Shown here: piece by piece, positions 25,040 to 34,085 of the stretch
Numbering within the stretch: the stretch's first letter is position 1
Layout: the number at the start of each line of letters is the position of its first letter
DNA from: Parcubacteria group bacterium GW2011_GWC1_36_108
GTDB lineage: Bacteria > Patescibacteriota > Minisyncoccia > Moranbacterales > GWC2-37-73
Length of the DNA stretch: 36,528 bases
Direction: 5' to 3'
NCBI GenBank assembly: GCA_000991245.1
Contig: LBRD01000003.1
Location: 70,734-107,261 of the forward strand
Made by a program: the position numbers and the translations under genes
Notes under the pieces: generated by a model
Told to the model about the DNA's origin: nothing
Seen by the model: only the letters and a program-made list of their open reading frames with translations
Database searches by the model: none

Positions 25040-27664
25040 CTATTTCCCAAAGATTATTTTATCCTTTTCAAGTTGAACTTTGACTGTGTCGCCATCCACG
25101 ATCTTTTTTTCGATTATTTCCAAAGCAAGTTCGTCGAGAATTTCGTTTTGGATGATGCGTTTGAGTGGACGCGCTCCGTAGACTGGATCGAAACCTTTTT
25201 GCGTCAAATATGCTTTGACATCATTGGAAACTTTCAATTTAATATTTTTTTCATCAAGTCGTTTTTGCACCAAAGCCAATTGCAGATTGGTAATTTGCAA
25301 AAGTATTTTTTTGTTGAGTGGATGAAAAATAATCAATTCATCAATTCTATTAAGAAACTCTGGTTTGAATTGTTCCCGCAGACTTGCTTGCACCTTGGCG
25401 CGCATCTCATTTTCGCTCACGGTGTCTTCCTTGCGCTCACTTTGAAAACCAAATGATTCCATTTTATAAATAATCTCGCTACCGACATTTGAAGTCATCA
25501 CGATAACCGTATTTTTAAAGTTAACGATGCGTCCCTTGGAGTCAGTCAATCGCCCATCGTCCAAAATTTGAAGCAGAATGTTAAAAACTTGCGGATGAGC
25601 TTTTTCAATTTCATCAAACAAAATAACACTATACGGCCGCTTGCGCACAATTTCCGTGAGCTGTCCGCCTTCGTCATATCCCACATAACCAGGGGGCGAA
25701 CCAATCATTTTCGCAGTTGAATGTGGTTCCATATATTCGCTCATATCCAAGCGCACCATTGATTTTGGATCATTAAACAAAAATTCAGCCAGCGTTTTTG
25801 CCAATTCAGTCTTGCCAACGCCTGTTGGACCAAGAAAAATAAATGAACCAATTGGACGATTCTCTTCTGAAATGCCAGCGCGCGACCTTCTGATGGCATT
25901 TGAGACTGCTTTAATCGCCTCATCTTGACCAATAACTCGCTCGGCCAATTCTTTTTCCATATAAGCAAGTTTTTCAAGTTCACTTTCCAACATCTTTGAA
26001 ACAGGAATTCCGGTCCAACGCGAAACAACTCTAGCAATTTCTTCTTCAGTAATTTCCTCTTTCAAGATAGAATTTTCTTTTTGAATTTTACTTAATTTAC
26101 GTTCCTCTTCCTTAACTTTCTTCTCTAAAAATGGAATTTTTCCATAACGAATCTCCGCAACCTTGTCCAGCTCGCCATTTCTTTCAGCGATTTCAGCTTC
26201 TGATTTAAGCTTATCAATATCTTTTTTGTGTTGACGAGTCGCAGTAATGAGATCTTTTTCTGTTTTCCATTGCAAAGTTAGACTGTTGGATTTTTCTTTG
26301 AGCTCCGCAAGCTGTTTGTTTATTTGCAAAATTTTTCCACGCGAATCCTTGGCTTTGTCTCGTTGGATCGCTTTCTTTTCAATTTCAAATTGACGAATTT
26401 TTCGCTGCATCTGATCAATTTCAATTGGCATTGAATCTATCTCCATTCGAAGTGCCGAAGCTGCTTCATCAATCAAATCAACAGCCTTATCCGGCAGAAA
26501 CCTGTCTGAAATATAGCGGGATGACAATTTTACTGCAGCAGAAAGAGCGCCATCTGTAATCTTAATGCCGTGATGTAATTCATATTTTTCTTTTATCCCT
26601 CGAAGTATTGCCAATGAATCCAATGCTGAAGGTTCAGAAACCAACACTGGTTGAAATCGTCTTTCAAGTGCTGCATCTTTTTCGATATATTTTTGATATT
26701 CCTTGGTGGTTGTGGCTCCGATAGTTTTTAATTTTCCACGAGCAAGCGCTGGCTTTAACATATTAGATGCGTCTAGTGAGCCTTCTGTTGCACCTGCGCC
26801 AACCAAGGTGTGCAATTCATCAATAAACATAATATATTTTCCATCCGCGTGCTCTGTTTCTTTCAAGATTGCTTTTAATCTGTCTTCAAATTCTCCACGA
26901 AATTTTGCACCAGCCAACATTGAACCAAGATCCAATGAAATCAATTCTTTGTCCTTAAGTGTCTCTGGAACATCGCCCGAAGCAATTCGTTGTGCAAGTC
27001 CTTCAGCAATAGCGGTTTTCCCTGTCCCCGCTTCTCCAATCAAAACAGGATTATTTTTTCTACGACGACTCAAGACCTGCATCACACGGCGAATTTCCTC
27101 ATCACGTCCAATCACAGGATCAAGCTTGTCTTGACGTGCAAGCTCGGTAAGGTTGATGGTATATTTTTCAATAACCTGAAACTTTCCTTCCGGTTCAGGA
27201 TTGTCCACTTTTTGCGCTCCACGAATTTGAGAAAGAATTTGCAAAACCATATCATAAAAAACTCCGTTGTCTTCAAGCATCTTTTTGGCAGGAGAATTGA
27301 TTGAAAGAAACGCCAACAGCAAATGCTCAGTGGAAACAAAATCATCGCCAATGTGTGCCATTTCTTTTTCTGCTTGTTCCAAAATTTGAACCAAGGCGGG
27401 CGTGATGAAAACTTGACCAAGCGCGCCAACTTCTGTTTTGGGATATTTTTTAACTTCTTGTGTTACTTCGTTTTTTATTTTTTCAATATCAACTCCTATT
27501 TTTTTGAAAATAACAGGAACAATTGATCCGCCTTGAGAAATCAGTGAAAACAGCAAATGAAAAATATCAATTTGTTGTTGCCCAAGAGAAAGTGCGTATT
27601 CTTGCGACTTCCTAAGCAGTTCCTGACTTTTTATTGTAAGCTTATTTATATCCATAATTATCAA
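25040..27664 (-). CDS. clpB: ATP-dependent chaperone ClpB (start probably MDINKL at 27655)
   Basis: Two AAA+ modules ([30 protein letters not shown]), Clp-N and middle coiled coil. Confidence 0.95.
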   Translation of the reverse strand: MIIMDINKLTIKSQELLRKSQEYALSLGQQQIDIFHLLFSLISQGGSIVPVIFKKIGVDIEKIKNEVTQEVKKYPKTEVGALGQVFITPALVQILEQAEKEMAHIGDDFVSTEHLLLAFLSINSPAKKMLEDNGVFYDMVLQILSQIRGAQKVDNPEPEGKFQVIEKYTINLTELARQDKLDPVIGRDEEIRRVMQVLSRRRKNNPVLIGEAGTGKTAIAEGLAQRIASGDVPETLKDKELISLDLGSMLAGAKFRGEFEDRLKAILKETEHADGKYIMFIDELHTLVGAGATEGSLDASNMLKPALARGKLKTIGATTTKEYQKYIEKDAALERRFQPVLVSEPSALDSLAILRGIKEKYELHHGIKITDGALSAAVKLSSRYISDRFLPDKAVDLIDEAASALRMEIDSMPIEIDQMQRKIRQFEIEKKAIQRDKAKDSRGKILQINKQLAELKEKSNSLTLQWKTEKDLITATRQHKKDIDKLKSEAEIAERNGELDKVAEIRYGKIPFLEKKVKEEERKLSKIQKENSILKEEITEEEIARVVSRWTGIPVSKMLESELEKLAYMEKELAERVIGQDEAIKAVSNAIRRSRAGISEENRPIGSFIFLGPTGVGKTELAKTLAEFLFNDPKSMVRLDMSEYMEPHSTAKMIGSPPGYVGYDEGGQLTEIVRKRPYSVILFDEIEKAHPQVFNILLQILDDGRLTDSKGRIVNFKNTVIVMTSNVGSEIIYKMESFGFQSERKEDTVSENEMRAKVQASLREQFKPEFLNRIDELIIFHPLNKKILLQITNLQLALVQKRLDEKNIKLKVSNDVKAYLTQKGFDPVYGARPLKRIIQNEILDELALEIIEKKIVDGDTVKVQLEKDKIIFGK

Positions 27665-27761
27665 TGGTCAACAGACAAAATACAACAATCAACAATTCCG
27701 AAAGATTTACAAACAAATGCTTTACTTGCCATACATTGTATGTTGTATGTTGTATGTTGTT
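27657..27761. repeat. Spacer of ACAACA words followed by TGTATGTTGTATGTTGT words
   Basis: Direct reading. Confidence 0.55.
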
Positions 27762-29075
27762 TTATTGTTTACGTTCTTCCAGTTTTACTTGAATGTCCTT
27801 CGTTTCGCCTTTGTGCCAAACTTTTAATGTAACAACATCTCCTGCATTATATTTTAAAATCATATCGCCAAGTTGATTCTTCTGATCAATTTTCTGACCA
27901 TCGATTTCTAAAATTATATCATTTTCCACAATACCAGCTTTATCAGCAGGAGACCCAGGAATAACAGCCAGATCAGTCATTTTCGTTCCTCGCAGCACCA
28001 ACACTCCATAATTGAAAGGAAGTTGTGTTTCTTCTTGAACTGCTTGATCTATCATAACATATCTTACACCCAAATATGGAACTGAGATCTTGGTACCGTT
28101 TTTAACTTGATCAATTATTCTTTTGGCTTGATTGACCGGCAAAGCAAAACCAACATTTTGTGCTCCTTGAGCCACAGCGACATTGATTCCAATAACATTA
28201 CCATTTATATCCAAAAGTGGACCACCGGAATTACCAGGATTTATAGCAGCATCTGTCTGGATGATGTCGGTCAATCTTTCACTATCGCCAAAACCACTGC
28301 CAGCACTAAGATTTCTTTTTAATCCCGAAACTATTCCTCGACTAACAGAGTTAGAAAATTCTCCCAAAGAATTTCCGATAGCAACAACGGTTTGACCAAT
28401 CTTCAGCACATCAGAATCGCCCAATGTCGCTACTGGAAAATTATTACCTTCGATCTTAATCACTGCCACATCGCGCACAGGATCGCGTGCCAACACTTTT
28501 GCAACATATTCCTTGCCATCATTAGTAACGACAGTATAATCAGCCTGCTGATCCTCAAGCACGTGACGATTTGTCAAAATGTACCCATCTGATGTGATGA
28601 AAAATCCACTGCCGCCACCAATTGTCCTTTTTTGTGTTCCTTGATCTGTTTGGGTATCCCCATTGCTACCACCAAAAGGTTCACTGGAGAAAGGATCAAA
28701 GAATCCCCAGGGATCATTAAAGCTGTTAGCAGCATTGGGAATGTTTTTGGAAATAACAATATTGACCACTGCTGGAGAAACGTTTTCCACAACATCAATC
28801 ACAGCCGAATCCTCCACAATAACCTGTTGCCTGCTTACCTCAGGGTTTATTTTATGCAAATCAACTTTTGGAAAATATTGCCCTATTTTTTGACCAATTT
28901 TAAGAGAAAAAATATTCACTGCGCCTGCTGACATAAGACCAAAAACTGCTCCAAACAAAGATGCCAGAAGCATCGTCATCAAAACCAATCCTATCAGGGT
29001 GGTCTTAGTTAATTGACCATAAATCTTTTGTTGATCATCTTTTTTTTCAAATTTTTCATTTTGCATTTTTTCCAT
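27762..29075 (-). CDS. HtrA/DegP-type serine protease with PDZ domain, catalytic triad intact
   Basis: ILTNRHVLEDQQ, RDVAVIKIEG, TDAAINPGNSGGPLLD, PDZ SPADKAGIVENDIILEIDGQ. Confidence 0.95.
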   Translation of the reverse strand: MEKMQNEKFEKKDDQQKIYGQLTKTTLIGLVLMTMLLASLFGAVFGLMSAGAVNIFSLKIGQKIGQYFPKVDLHKINPEVSRQQVIVEDSAVIDVVENVSPAVVNIVISKNIPNAANSFNDPWGFFDPFSSEPFGGSNGDTQTDQGTQKRTIGGGSGFFITSDGYILTNRHVLEDQQADYTVVTNDGKEYVAKVLARDPVRDVAVIKIEGNNFPVATLGDSDVLKIGQTVVAIGNSLGEFSNSVSRGIVSGLKRNLSAGSGFGDSERLTDIIQTDAAINPGNSGGPLLDINGNVIGINVAVAQGAQNVGFALPVNQAKRIIDQVKNGTKISVPYLGVRYVMIDQAVQEETQLPFNYGVLVLRGTKMTDLAVIPGSPADKAGIVENDIILEIDGQKIDQKNQLGDMILKYNAGDVVTLKVWHKGETKDIQVKLEERKQ

Positions 29076-29155
29076 ATTGTTATTTCCAACTCAAATAAGC
29101 TTAATTATATCAAGATTTTTAAGTCTATTTAATTATATACAAGATAAAAAAAGTT

Positions 29156-29338
29156 TTATTCTTCTATAGAAATTGCATTCACAGGACAGCTATCAACTGT
29201 TTCTTGGCAATCACAATCCCCACACTGCTCAACAATAACGTGTGATTTTCCATTTTCCATTTTAAATGCTGTTGGGCACAATGATTCACAAGTTCCACAC
29301 CCAATGCACAAGTCTTCGTTTACTACTGGTTTTGTCAT
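29156..29338 (-). CDS. Ferredoxin, 4Fe-4S
   Basis: MTKPVVNEDLCIGCGTCESLCPTAFKMENGKSHVIVEQCGDCDCQETVDSCPVNAISIEE. Confidence 0.93.
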   Translation of the reverse strand: MTKPVVNEDLCIGCGTCESLCPTAFKMENGKSHVIVEQCGDCDCQETVDSCPVNAISIEE

Positions 29339-29345
29339 ATTATTT

Positions 29346-29396
29346 ACCCCGTTAAATTGTTTACCCAGTTGAATTTATTTATATTCAACAGGGCGG
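29346..29396. repeat. Palindromic repeat of the TTTACCCCGTTAAAT type (ACCCAGTTGAAT...ATTCAACAGGG)
   Basis: Direct reading. Confidence 0.6.
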
Positions 29397-29431
29397 CACA
29401 ATAATAACTAGGGTTATTTATTAATTATTAT

Positions 29432-30490
29432 TTAGAATAATATTGATGCGTCGCCCTGAATTTTTGCTCGCTGCTCTTTTTCAAAAATGCGCATATCCTC
29501 ATCTTCAAAATCAATGGAACCAGTTTCAGCATTCCAAGTAAAATCAGCCAATGGAACTGAAACTTTCATTTGTTTTTTCTTGTCTTCCAACCAATCAGCA
29601 AAAGTATTTTTTGCAACGAATATCTGTCTTAGTTGCAAAATATCTTCACTGTTTTCTTTTTTTCTATTTTCAATTTCCACAATGTGAAAACCTATGGAAC
29701 TTTCAACGATACTGTTTTTCACTGGCACATCTTTTCCAAATAAAATTTCTTGAAGCTCTGGCACAACTTGATCCTTTTTTGCCCAGCCAAGTTCCCCACC
29801 TTTCTCCCTGGATGGCCCCTCAGAGTAACTACGCACAACATCAACAAAATCTTTTCCGCTTTCAAGTTCTTTTTGAGCCTGAGAAATTTTATTCTTTGCT
29901 TTATTATTATCAGTGACTCCTTCAGCTGCGACATTTTGAGCCAAAGCTTCAGCATAAAGACTTGGCAGGACTACACGCTTTTTGAAATCATCCATAGTCC
30001 ATCCATAAGATTTCAGCAAGTCATTTTTCACATCATCTGCAGTTCCAAACTCATTCAATTTTTGTGTTACCACTTTCTCCACATCTTCATCAGTAATAGA
30101 AATTCCTGCATCTTTGGCTAAAATCTCAATAATTTCATCCTCAACCATCTTGTCGATAATTTCTCGCTCCTTAATTCTCAAACGTTTTTTCCCATCTTCA
30201 GTTGAAAAATCAATACGCAAACCTTCTTTTGCAAAATCTTGTGTTTGATAAAATTTTGTTATTGAGGCCATATTATCTTGAACATCATTTATATAAATGA
30301 TGCGACTCCAATTGATAATGACAGCAGGAAAAGGAACTGCTTTTGATATTGCAGCTGCAATTTTTGTGCCAATTTCAGTTCTTGTTCCATAGGCAAGAAT
30401 GCTTCCAATGCTCAAAACAATCATTACCAAAATTAGCAAGGCATATACCAAAGTCGACACCTTTATTCTTTTTTCGTTTTCTTTTTTCAT
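29432..30490 (-). CDS. SurA/PrsA-like parvulin peptidyl-prolyl isomerase
   Basis: N-terminal TM, SurA_N-like region, PpiC: SYSEGPSREKGGELGWAKKDQVVPELQEILFGKDVPVKNSIVESSIGFHIVEIENR. Confidence 0.9.
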   Translation of the reverse strand: MKKENEKRIKVSTLVYALLILVMIVLSIGSILAYGTRTEIGTKIAAAISKAVPFPAVIINWSRIIYINDVQDNMASITKFYQTQDFAKEGLRIDFSTEDGKKRLRIKEREIIDKMVEDEIIEILAKDAGISITDEDVEKVVTQKLNEFGTADDVKNDLLKSYGWTMDDFKKRVVLPSLYAEALAQNVAAEGVTDNNKAKNKISQAQKELESGKDFVDVVRSYSEGPSREKGGELGWAKKDQVVPELQEILFGKDVPVKNSIVESSIGFHIVEIENRKKENSEDILQLRQIFVAKNTFADWLEDKKKQMKVSVPLADFTWNAETGSIDFEDEDMRIFEKEQRAKIQGDASILF

Positions 30491-30492
30491 TT

Positions 30493-30640
30493 ACCCTGTT
30501 AAATAAGATTTGGATTTCCAAAAGAAAATCTTTCTTGCTTATTTAGATTAATTACTTAATTACAACACCCTATACAATGGATTATAATCCAAATCTTAAT
30601 TTTTAAAAATGATTATTTTTTAAAAATTATTTAACAGGGT
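30493..30640. repeat. 148-bp inverted-repeat element ACCCTGTTAAATAA ... TTATTTAACAGGGT with second nested arm pair TAAGATTTGGATT/AATCCAAATCTTA
   Basis: Direct reading. Confidence 0.8.
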
Positions 30641-30644
30641 GAAT

Positions 30645-31028
30645 TTAGTATTTAAAGAAAAAATTCCACCACTTAAGATAATTAGGATCAACTTTTTCAT
30701 CTTGGACAACCCCGCCTTGATCATCAATTTCTTGAACCTGCTTTTCAACTCGCTGCTTTACCACAACCACATTTTCATCAGGTTTTTGCAAATTTAATTT
30801 TTCTTTGGCTATTTTTTCTTGAAATTCAGGAGTTTCAAAATATGAAATACGTTCTCGCATAGCTTCATTTTCATTTTCAATGCGCTGAGCTTCCTGTTTT
30901 AATGTTTCAACTTCTTTTTCAATCGTTCTGCTGCGATAAGATTCTCGCACAGCACTGACGGATATAAAAACAGCAAGAACAATCCCAGCAATAAAAACAA
31001 ACACCACATATGAGAACTTTTTTTTCAT
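30645..31028 (-). CDS. FtsB/DivIC-like septum formation initiator
   Basis: MKKKFSYVVFVFIAGIVLAVFISVSAVRESYRSRTIEKEVETLKQEAQRIENENEAMRERISYFETPEFQEKIAKEKLNLQKPDENVVVV; upstream in-frame ORF part lies in a repeat. Confidence 0.8.
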   Translation of the reverse strand: MKKKFSYVVFVFIAGIVLAVFISVSAVRESYRSRTIEKEVETLKQEAQRIENENEAMRERISYFETPEFQEKIAKEKLNLQKPDENVVVVKQRVEKQVQEIDDQGGVVQDEKVDPNYLKWWNFFFKY

Positions 31029-31052
31029 AAAAATGATAGATTCTTTGTTCTC

Positions 31053-31153
31053 CCCCTCCTTAGATAAGGAGGGGCTAGGGGTGGTTGAAAAACTTAAAAT
31101 ACTCCGCTCAACCCCTTTGTCACTTCGTGACATTTCCCCTTATCTCAGGGGAA
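31053..31153. repeat. Complex palindromic repeat: CCCCTCCTTAgaTAAGGAGGGG, TGTCACttcGTGACA, TTTCCCCttatctcaGGGGAAA
   Basis: Direct reading. Confidence 0.75.
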
Positions 31154-31178
31154 AACAATATTGAAATTACATTTCTTC

Positions 31179-31292
31179 TTACTGCCCAATGAATAACGAA
31201 GACAACGAAAAACCAACCATCGAAATGATCGCCAAAACTGAAATAACTACCCAAATTGCATGTGCAAACCTTTTTCTTTTTTTATGACTCAT
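31179..31292 (-). CDS. 37-aa single-TM small protein
   Basis: MSHKKRKRFAHAIWVVISVLAIISMVGFSLSSLFIGQ*; basic N-terminus + one TM; below the ORF-track cutoff. Confidence 0.5.
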   Translation of the reverse strand: MSHKKRKRFAHAIWVVISVLAIISMVGFSLSSLFIGQ

Positions 31293-31334
31293 ATATTTAT
31301 TTTACCAAATTATTAGCAACAACACAACACGTTT

Positions 31335-33134
31335 TTAACGTTTGAGAACTGCGAGATAGGCTTCGGATGGGACTTGGACTTTTCCGATGTTGCGCATTTT
31401 CTTTTTCCCTTTCTTTTGCTTGTCGAGAAGCTTGTTTTTACGAGTCACATCGCCACCATAGAGTTTTGCAATCACGTCTTTGCGAAAGGGTCTAATTGTT
31501 TCACGCGCAATAATCTTGGCTCCAATTGAAGCTTGCACTGGAATCACAAAGTTTTGACGAGGAATAGCCTGGGCTAATTTTTCCACAATTCTTTTGCCTT
31601 CATTGTGAGCACGATCGCGAGGAACGATGCGACCAAGCGCTTCCACAATTTCGCCAGCCAAAAGAATGTCCAACTTAATCAAGTCTGATTTTCGATATCC
31701 AATAATATCATAGCTCATTGAGGCATAACCTGAGGAAACGCTTTTGAGATCATCGTGAAAATTCACAATAATATCCATCAGCGGAACTTCAAAGCTAAGC
31801 AAAATTCTTTCCAAATCAATATATTCAGTATTAAGATATGTGCTTCGCAGTGTGCCCATCAGTTCCATAATCGAACCCAAATAAACAGCCGGAGTGATGA
31901 TGTCCAATTTCACATACGGCTCAGAAATTTCTTCCAACTGCGAAGGGTCGGGCATTTGAGTGGCGCTGTATATTTTTTTGACAGCATCATCTCCACGCAA
32001 TTTTATTTCATATACCACACTTGGCGTGGTAATGGTTGGCGAAAAATCAAATTCCCTTTCCAAACGTTCGCGAATGATTTCCAAATGCAAGAGTCCCAAA
32101 AATCCACAACGAAATCCCTTTCCAAGAGCCAAGTTGCTTTCCGGTTCAAAAACAAAAGAAGCGTCATTGAGTTTCAATTTTTCCAAAGAATCGCGCATCG
32201 CATTATATGCATCGCCTTCAAGAGGATAAAGTCCTGCATATACCATCGGACGCACTTCTTTATATCCCTCAAGTGCTTGCACGTGAGTAGCATCACCTTC
32301 CACGGTAATCGTATCCCCCACACGACAAAACTCCACACTCTTAAGCCCTGTGGCGATATATCCAATGTCTCCCGCAGTCAGCATCTCTGTTGGCGAAAAT
32401 TCAGGCTTAAAATATCCAACTTCGATCACACCACTTTCTTTTTGCGTTGCCATCATTCGAATTTCATCATCGCGTTTGACGTGTCCGTCCACAATGCGCA
32501 CATATGCCAGCACACCTTTATAGGTGTCATATTTTGAATCGAAAATAAGAGCGCGCAGTGGTTTTTCACTATCCCCCCTCGGCGCTGGTATTTTTTCCAC
32601 AATTGCTTTTAAAATTCCATCAATACCGATTCCTGTTTTCCCAGAAGCTTCTAGAATTTCTTCTTCCTTGCAACCCAAAATATGGATGATTTCTTTTTTG
32701 GTTTTTTCCACATTGGCATTTGGCAAATCAACCTTGTTTACCACAGGGATAATCTCCAAATCTTGTTCAATGGCTAAATACAAATTTGAAAGTGTTTGTG
32801 CTTGCACACCTTTGGTAGCATCCACCAGCAGCACTGCGCCTTCCACGGCTGCCAATGAGCGCGACACTTCATAACCGAAATCCACGTGCCCCGGAGTGTC
32901 AATCAAATTCAAAACATAATCAACACCATCGTTTGAATAATTCATTCTGGCAGGTTGAAGCTTGATCGTGATTCCACGTTCTCTTTCTAAATCCATTTGA
33001 TCCAGCAACTGTTCTTTCATCCTGCGCATTTCCACGGTTTTTGTCACTTCTAAAAGACGGTCAGCCAAAGTCGACTTCCCGTGGTCAATGTGCGCGATTA
33101 TGGCAAAATTCCTAATTATTTGTTGATCTTTCAT
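31335..33134 (-). CDS. lepA: Elongation factor 4
   Basis: MKDQQIIRNFAIIAHIDHGKSTLADRLLEVTKTVEMRRMKEQLLDQMDLERERGITIKLQPARM; C-terminal KLYGGDVTRKNKLLDKQKKGKKKMRNIGKVQVPSEAYLAVLK. Confidence 0.97.
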   Translation of the reverse strand: MKDQQIIRNFAIIAHIDHGKSTLADRLLEVTKTVEMRRMKEQLLDQMDLERERGITIKLQPARMNYSNDGVDYVLNLIDTPGHVDFGYEVSRSLAAVEGAVLLVDATKGVQAQTLSNLYLAIEQDLEIIPVVNKVDLPNANVEKTKKEIIHILGCKEEEILEASGKTGIGIDGILKAIVEKIPAPRGDSEKPLRALIFDSKYDTYKGVLAYVRIVDGHVKRDDEIRMMATQKESGVIEVGYFKPEFSPTEMLTAGDIGYIATGLKSVEFCRVGDTITVEGDATHVQALEGYKEVRPMVYAGLYPLEGDAYNAMRDSLEKLKLNDASFVFEPESNLALGKGFRCGFLGLLHLEIIRERLEREFDFSPTITTPSVVYEIKLRGDDAVKKIYSATQMPDPSQLEEISEPYVKLDIITPAVYLGSIMELMGTLRSTYLNTEYIDLERILLSFEVPLMDIIVNFHDDLKSVSSGYASMSYDIIGYRKSDLIKLDILLAGEIVEALGRIVPRDRAHNEGKRIVEKLAQAIPRQNFVIPVQASIGAKIIARETIRPFRKDVIAKLYGGDVTRKNKLLDKQKKGKKKMRNIGKVQVPSEAYLAVLKR

Positions 33135-33945
33135 GTATATTTTTAATTGATTTTCTTGCATCACTCCTTCTTTTAGTATGCTTTAGATAAGGATACAACA
33201 CTTCTAGAATTTTTAAAAGGGATGATTTTTCACTCACCCTAACCCTCCAGAGATCTTTGTTATATTTATACCCCTTATTTTTATCATATATTTGACCACT
33301 ATAACCAATTTTTATTGGTTTTGGGCATTGAATATTGTTTCTTTTAAACCAATTATAAAACCAAAAAATAATATGCTTGTCATATGTGTCAATTTTGAAT
33401 CTAGCTCTATTATCATAAACACCAATGTTTGCCTCAGCATCAATATACCCAGCAGCAAAACTTGTCGAGTATTTTTCATTTTCATCTATCCAATCAGCAA
33501 CTACTAAAATTTTTGGCACTAAAAAATCAAAACTACCATTTAAAAAGCAATTAACAGAAAAAGCCTCGTTTTTACCTTTTGATATTGTAACCTTCCCATA
33601 TTTTCCAAATGTTCTTTTCAGTAAATTTGCTTGTGTGTCATTTGTTGTATTGCATCTTGCCACAATAACTTCTGAATGAGGGGCTGTTTTATAAACATTC
33701 AAATCACCAAGTCTAAAACCTATCATATAGGCTTTTTCCGTAAGATCTCCACTAAAATCTTTTTTCAAATAAGTGCTTTGGATTATTGATCTTGAAAGTG
33801 GTTCCATCCCATATTCCCTCATACGATTTAAAACAGTCTTAAAGCTACAACCGCAAATATCTCCAATTTTATACTTGGACTTTTTTTCTTTATAATAAAG
33901 TTTTTTTAATAACACTTTAGATATTGCTATTTTCTTTCTACTCAT
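33112..33945 (-). CDS. LAGLIDADG-type homing endonuclease with N-terminal HTH-like region, overlapping the lepA start
   Basis: Two motifs: AYMIGFRLGDLNV and SFAAGYIDAEANIGVY; 277 aa. Confidence 0.85.
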   Translation of the reverse strand: MSRKKIAISKVLLKKLYYKEKKSKYKIGDICGCSFKTVLNRMREYGMEPLSRSIIQSTYLKKDFSGDLTEKAYMIGFRLGDLNVYKTAPHSEVIVARCNTTNDTQANLLKRTFGKYGKVTISKGKNEAFSVNCFLNGSFDFLVPKILVVADWIDENEKYSTSFAAGYIDAEANIGVYDNRARFKIDTYDKHIIFWFYNWFKRNNIQCPKPIKIGYSGQIYDKNKGYKYNKDLWRVRVSEKSSLLKILEVLYPYLKHTKRRSDARKSIKNIHERSTNN

Positions 33946-34002
33946 ATTTAAATTATAACATATATTTCAAAATGTGCAATAATACAAATAAATTAGTATA
34001 GC

Positions 34003-34030
34003 AAAATCCTGTCCTTACGGACAGGATTTT
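34003..34030. terminator. Intrinsic terminator AAAATCCTGTCC-TTAC-GGACAGGATTTT
   Basis: Perfect 12-bp stem. Confidence 0.9.
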
Positions 34031-34085
34031 GAATTCAAAGGGTCAAAAATACAAAATTCAAAAGAAATACAAAAATGCAAAGTTT

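Noticed and set aside
31755-32537. 260-aa + strand ORF antisense to lepA
   Set aside because: Antisense shadow of a conserved gene; composition (His/Phe/Ser/Ile-rich) typical of antisense ORFs.
33135-33164. Longer lepA start (MMQENQLKIY...)
   Set aside because: Canonical EF-4 N-terminus begins at MKDQQIIRNFAIIAHIDHGKS (33134).
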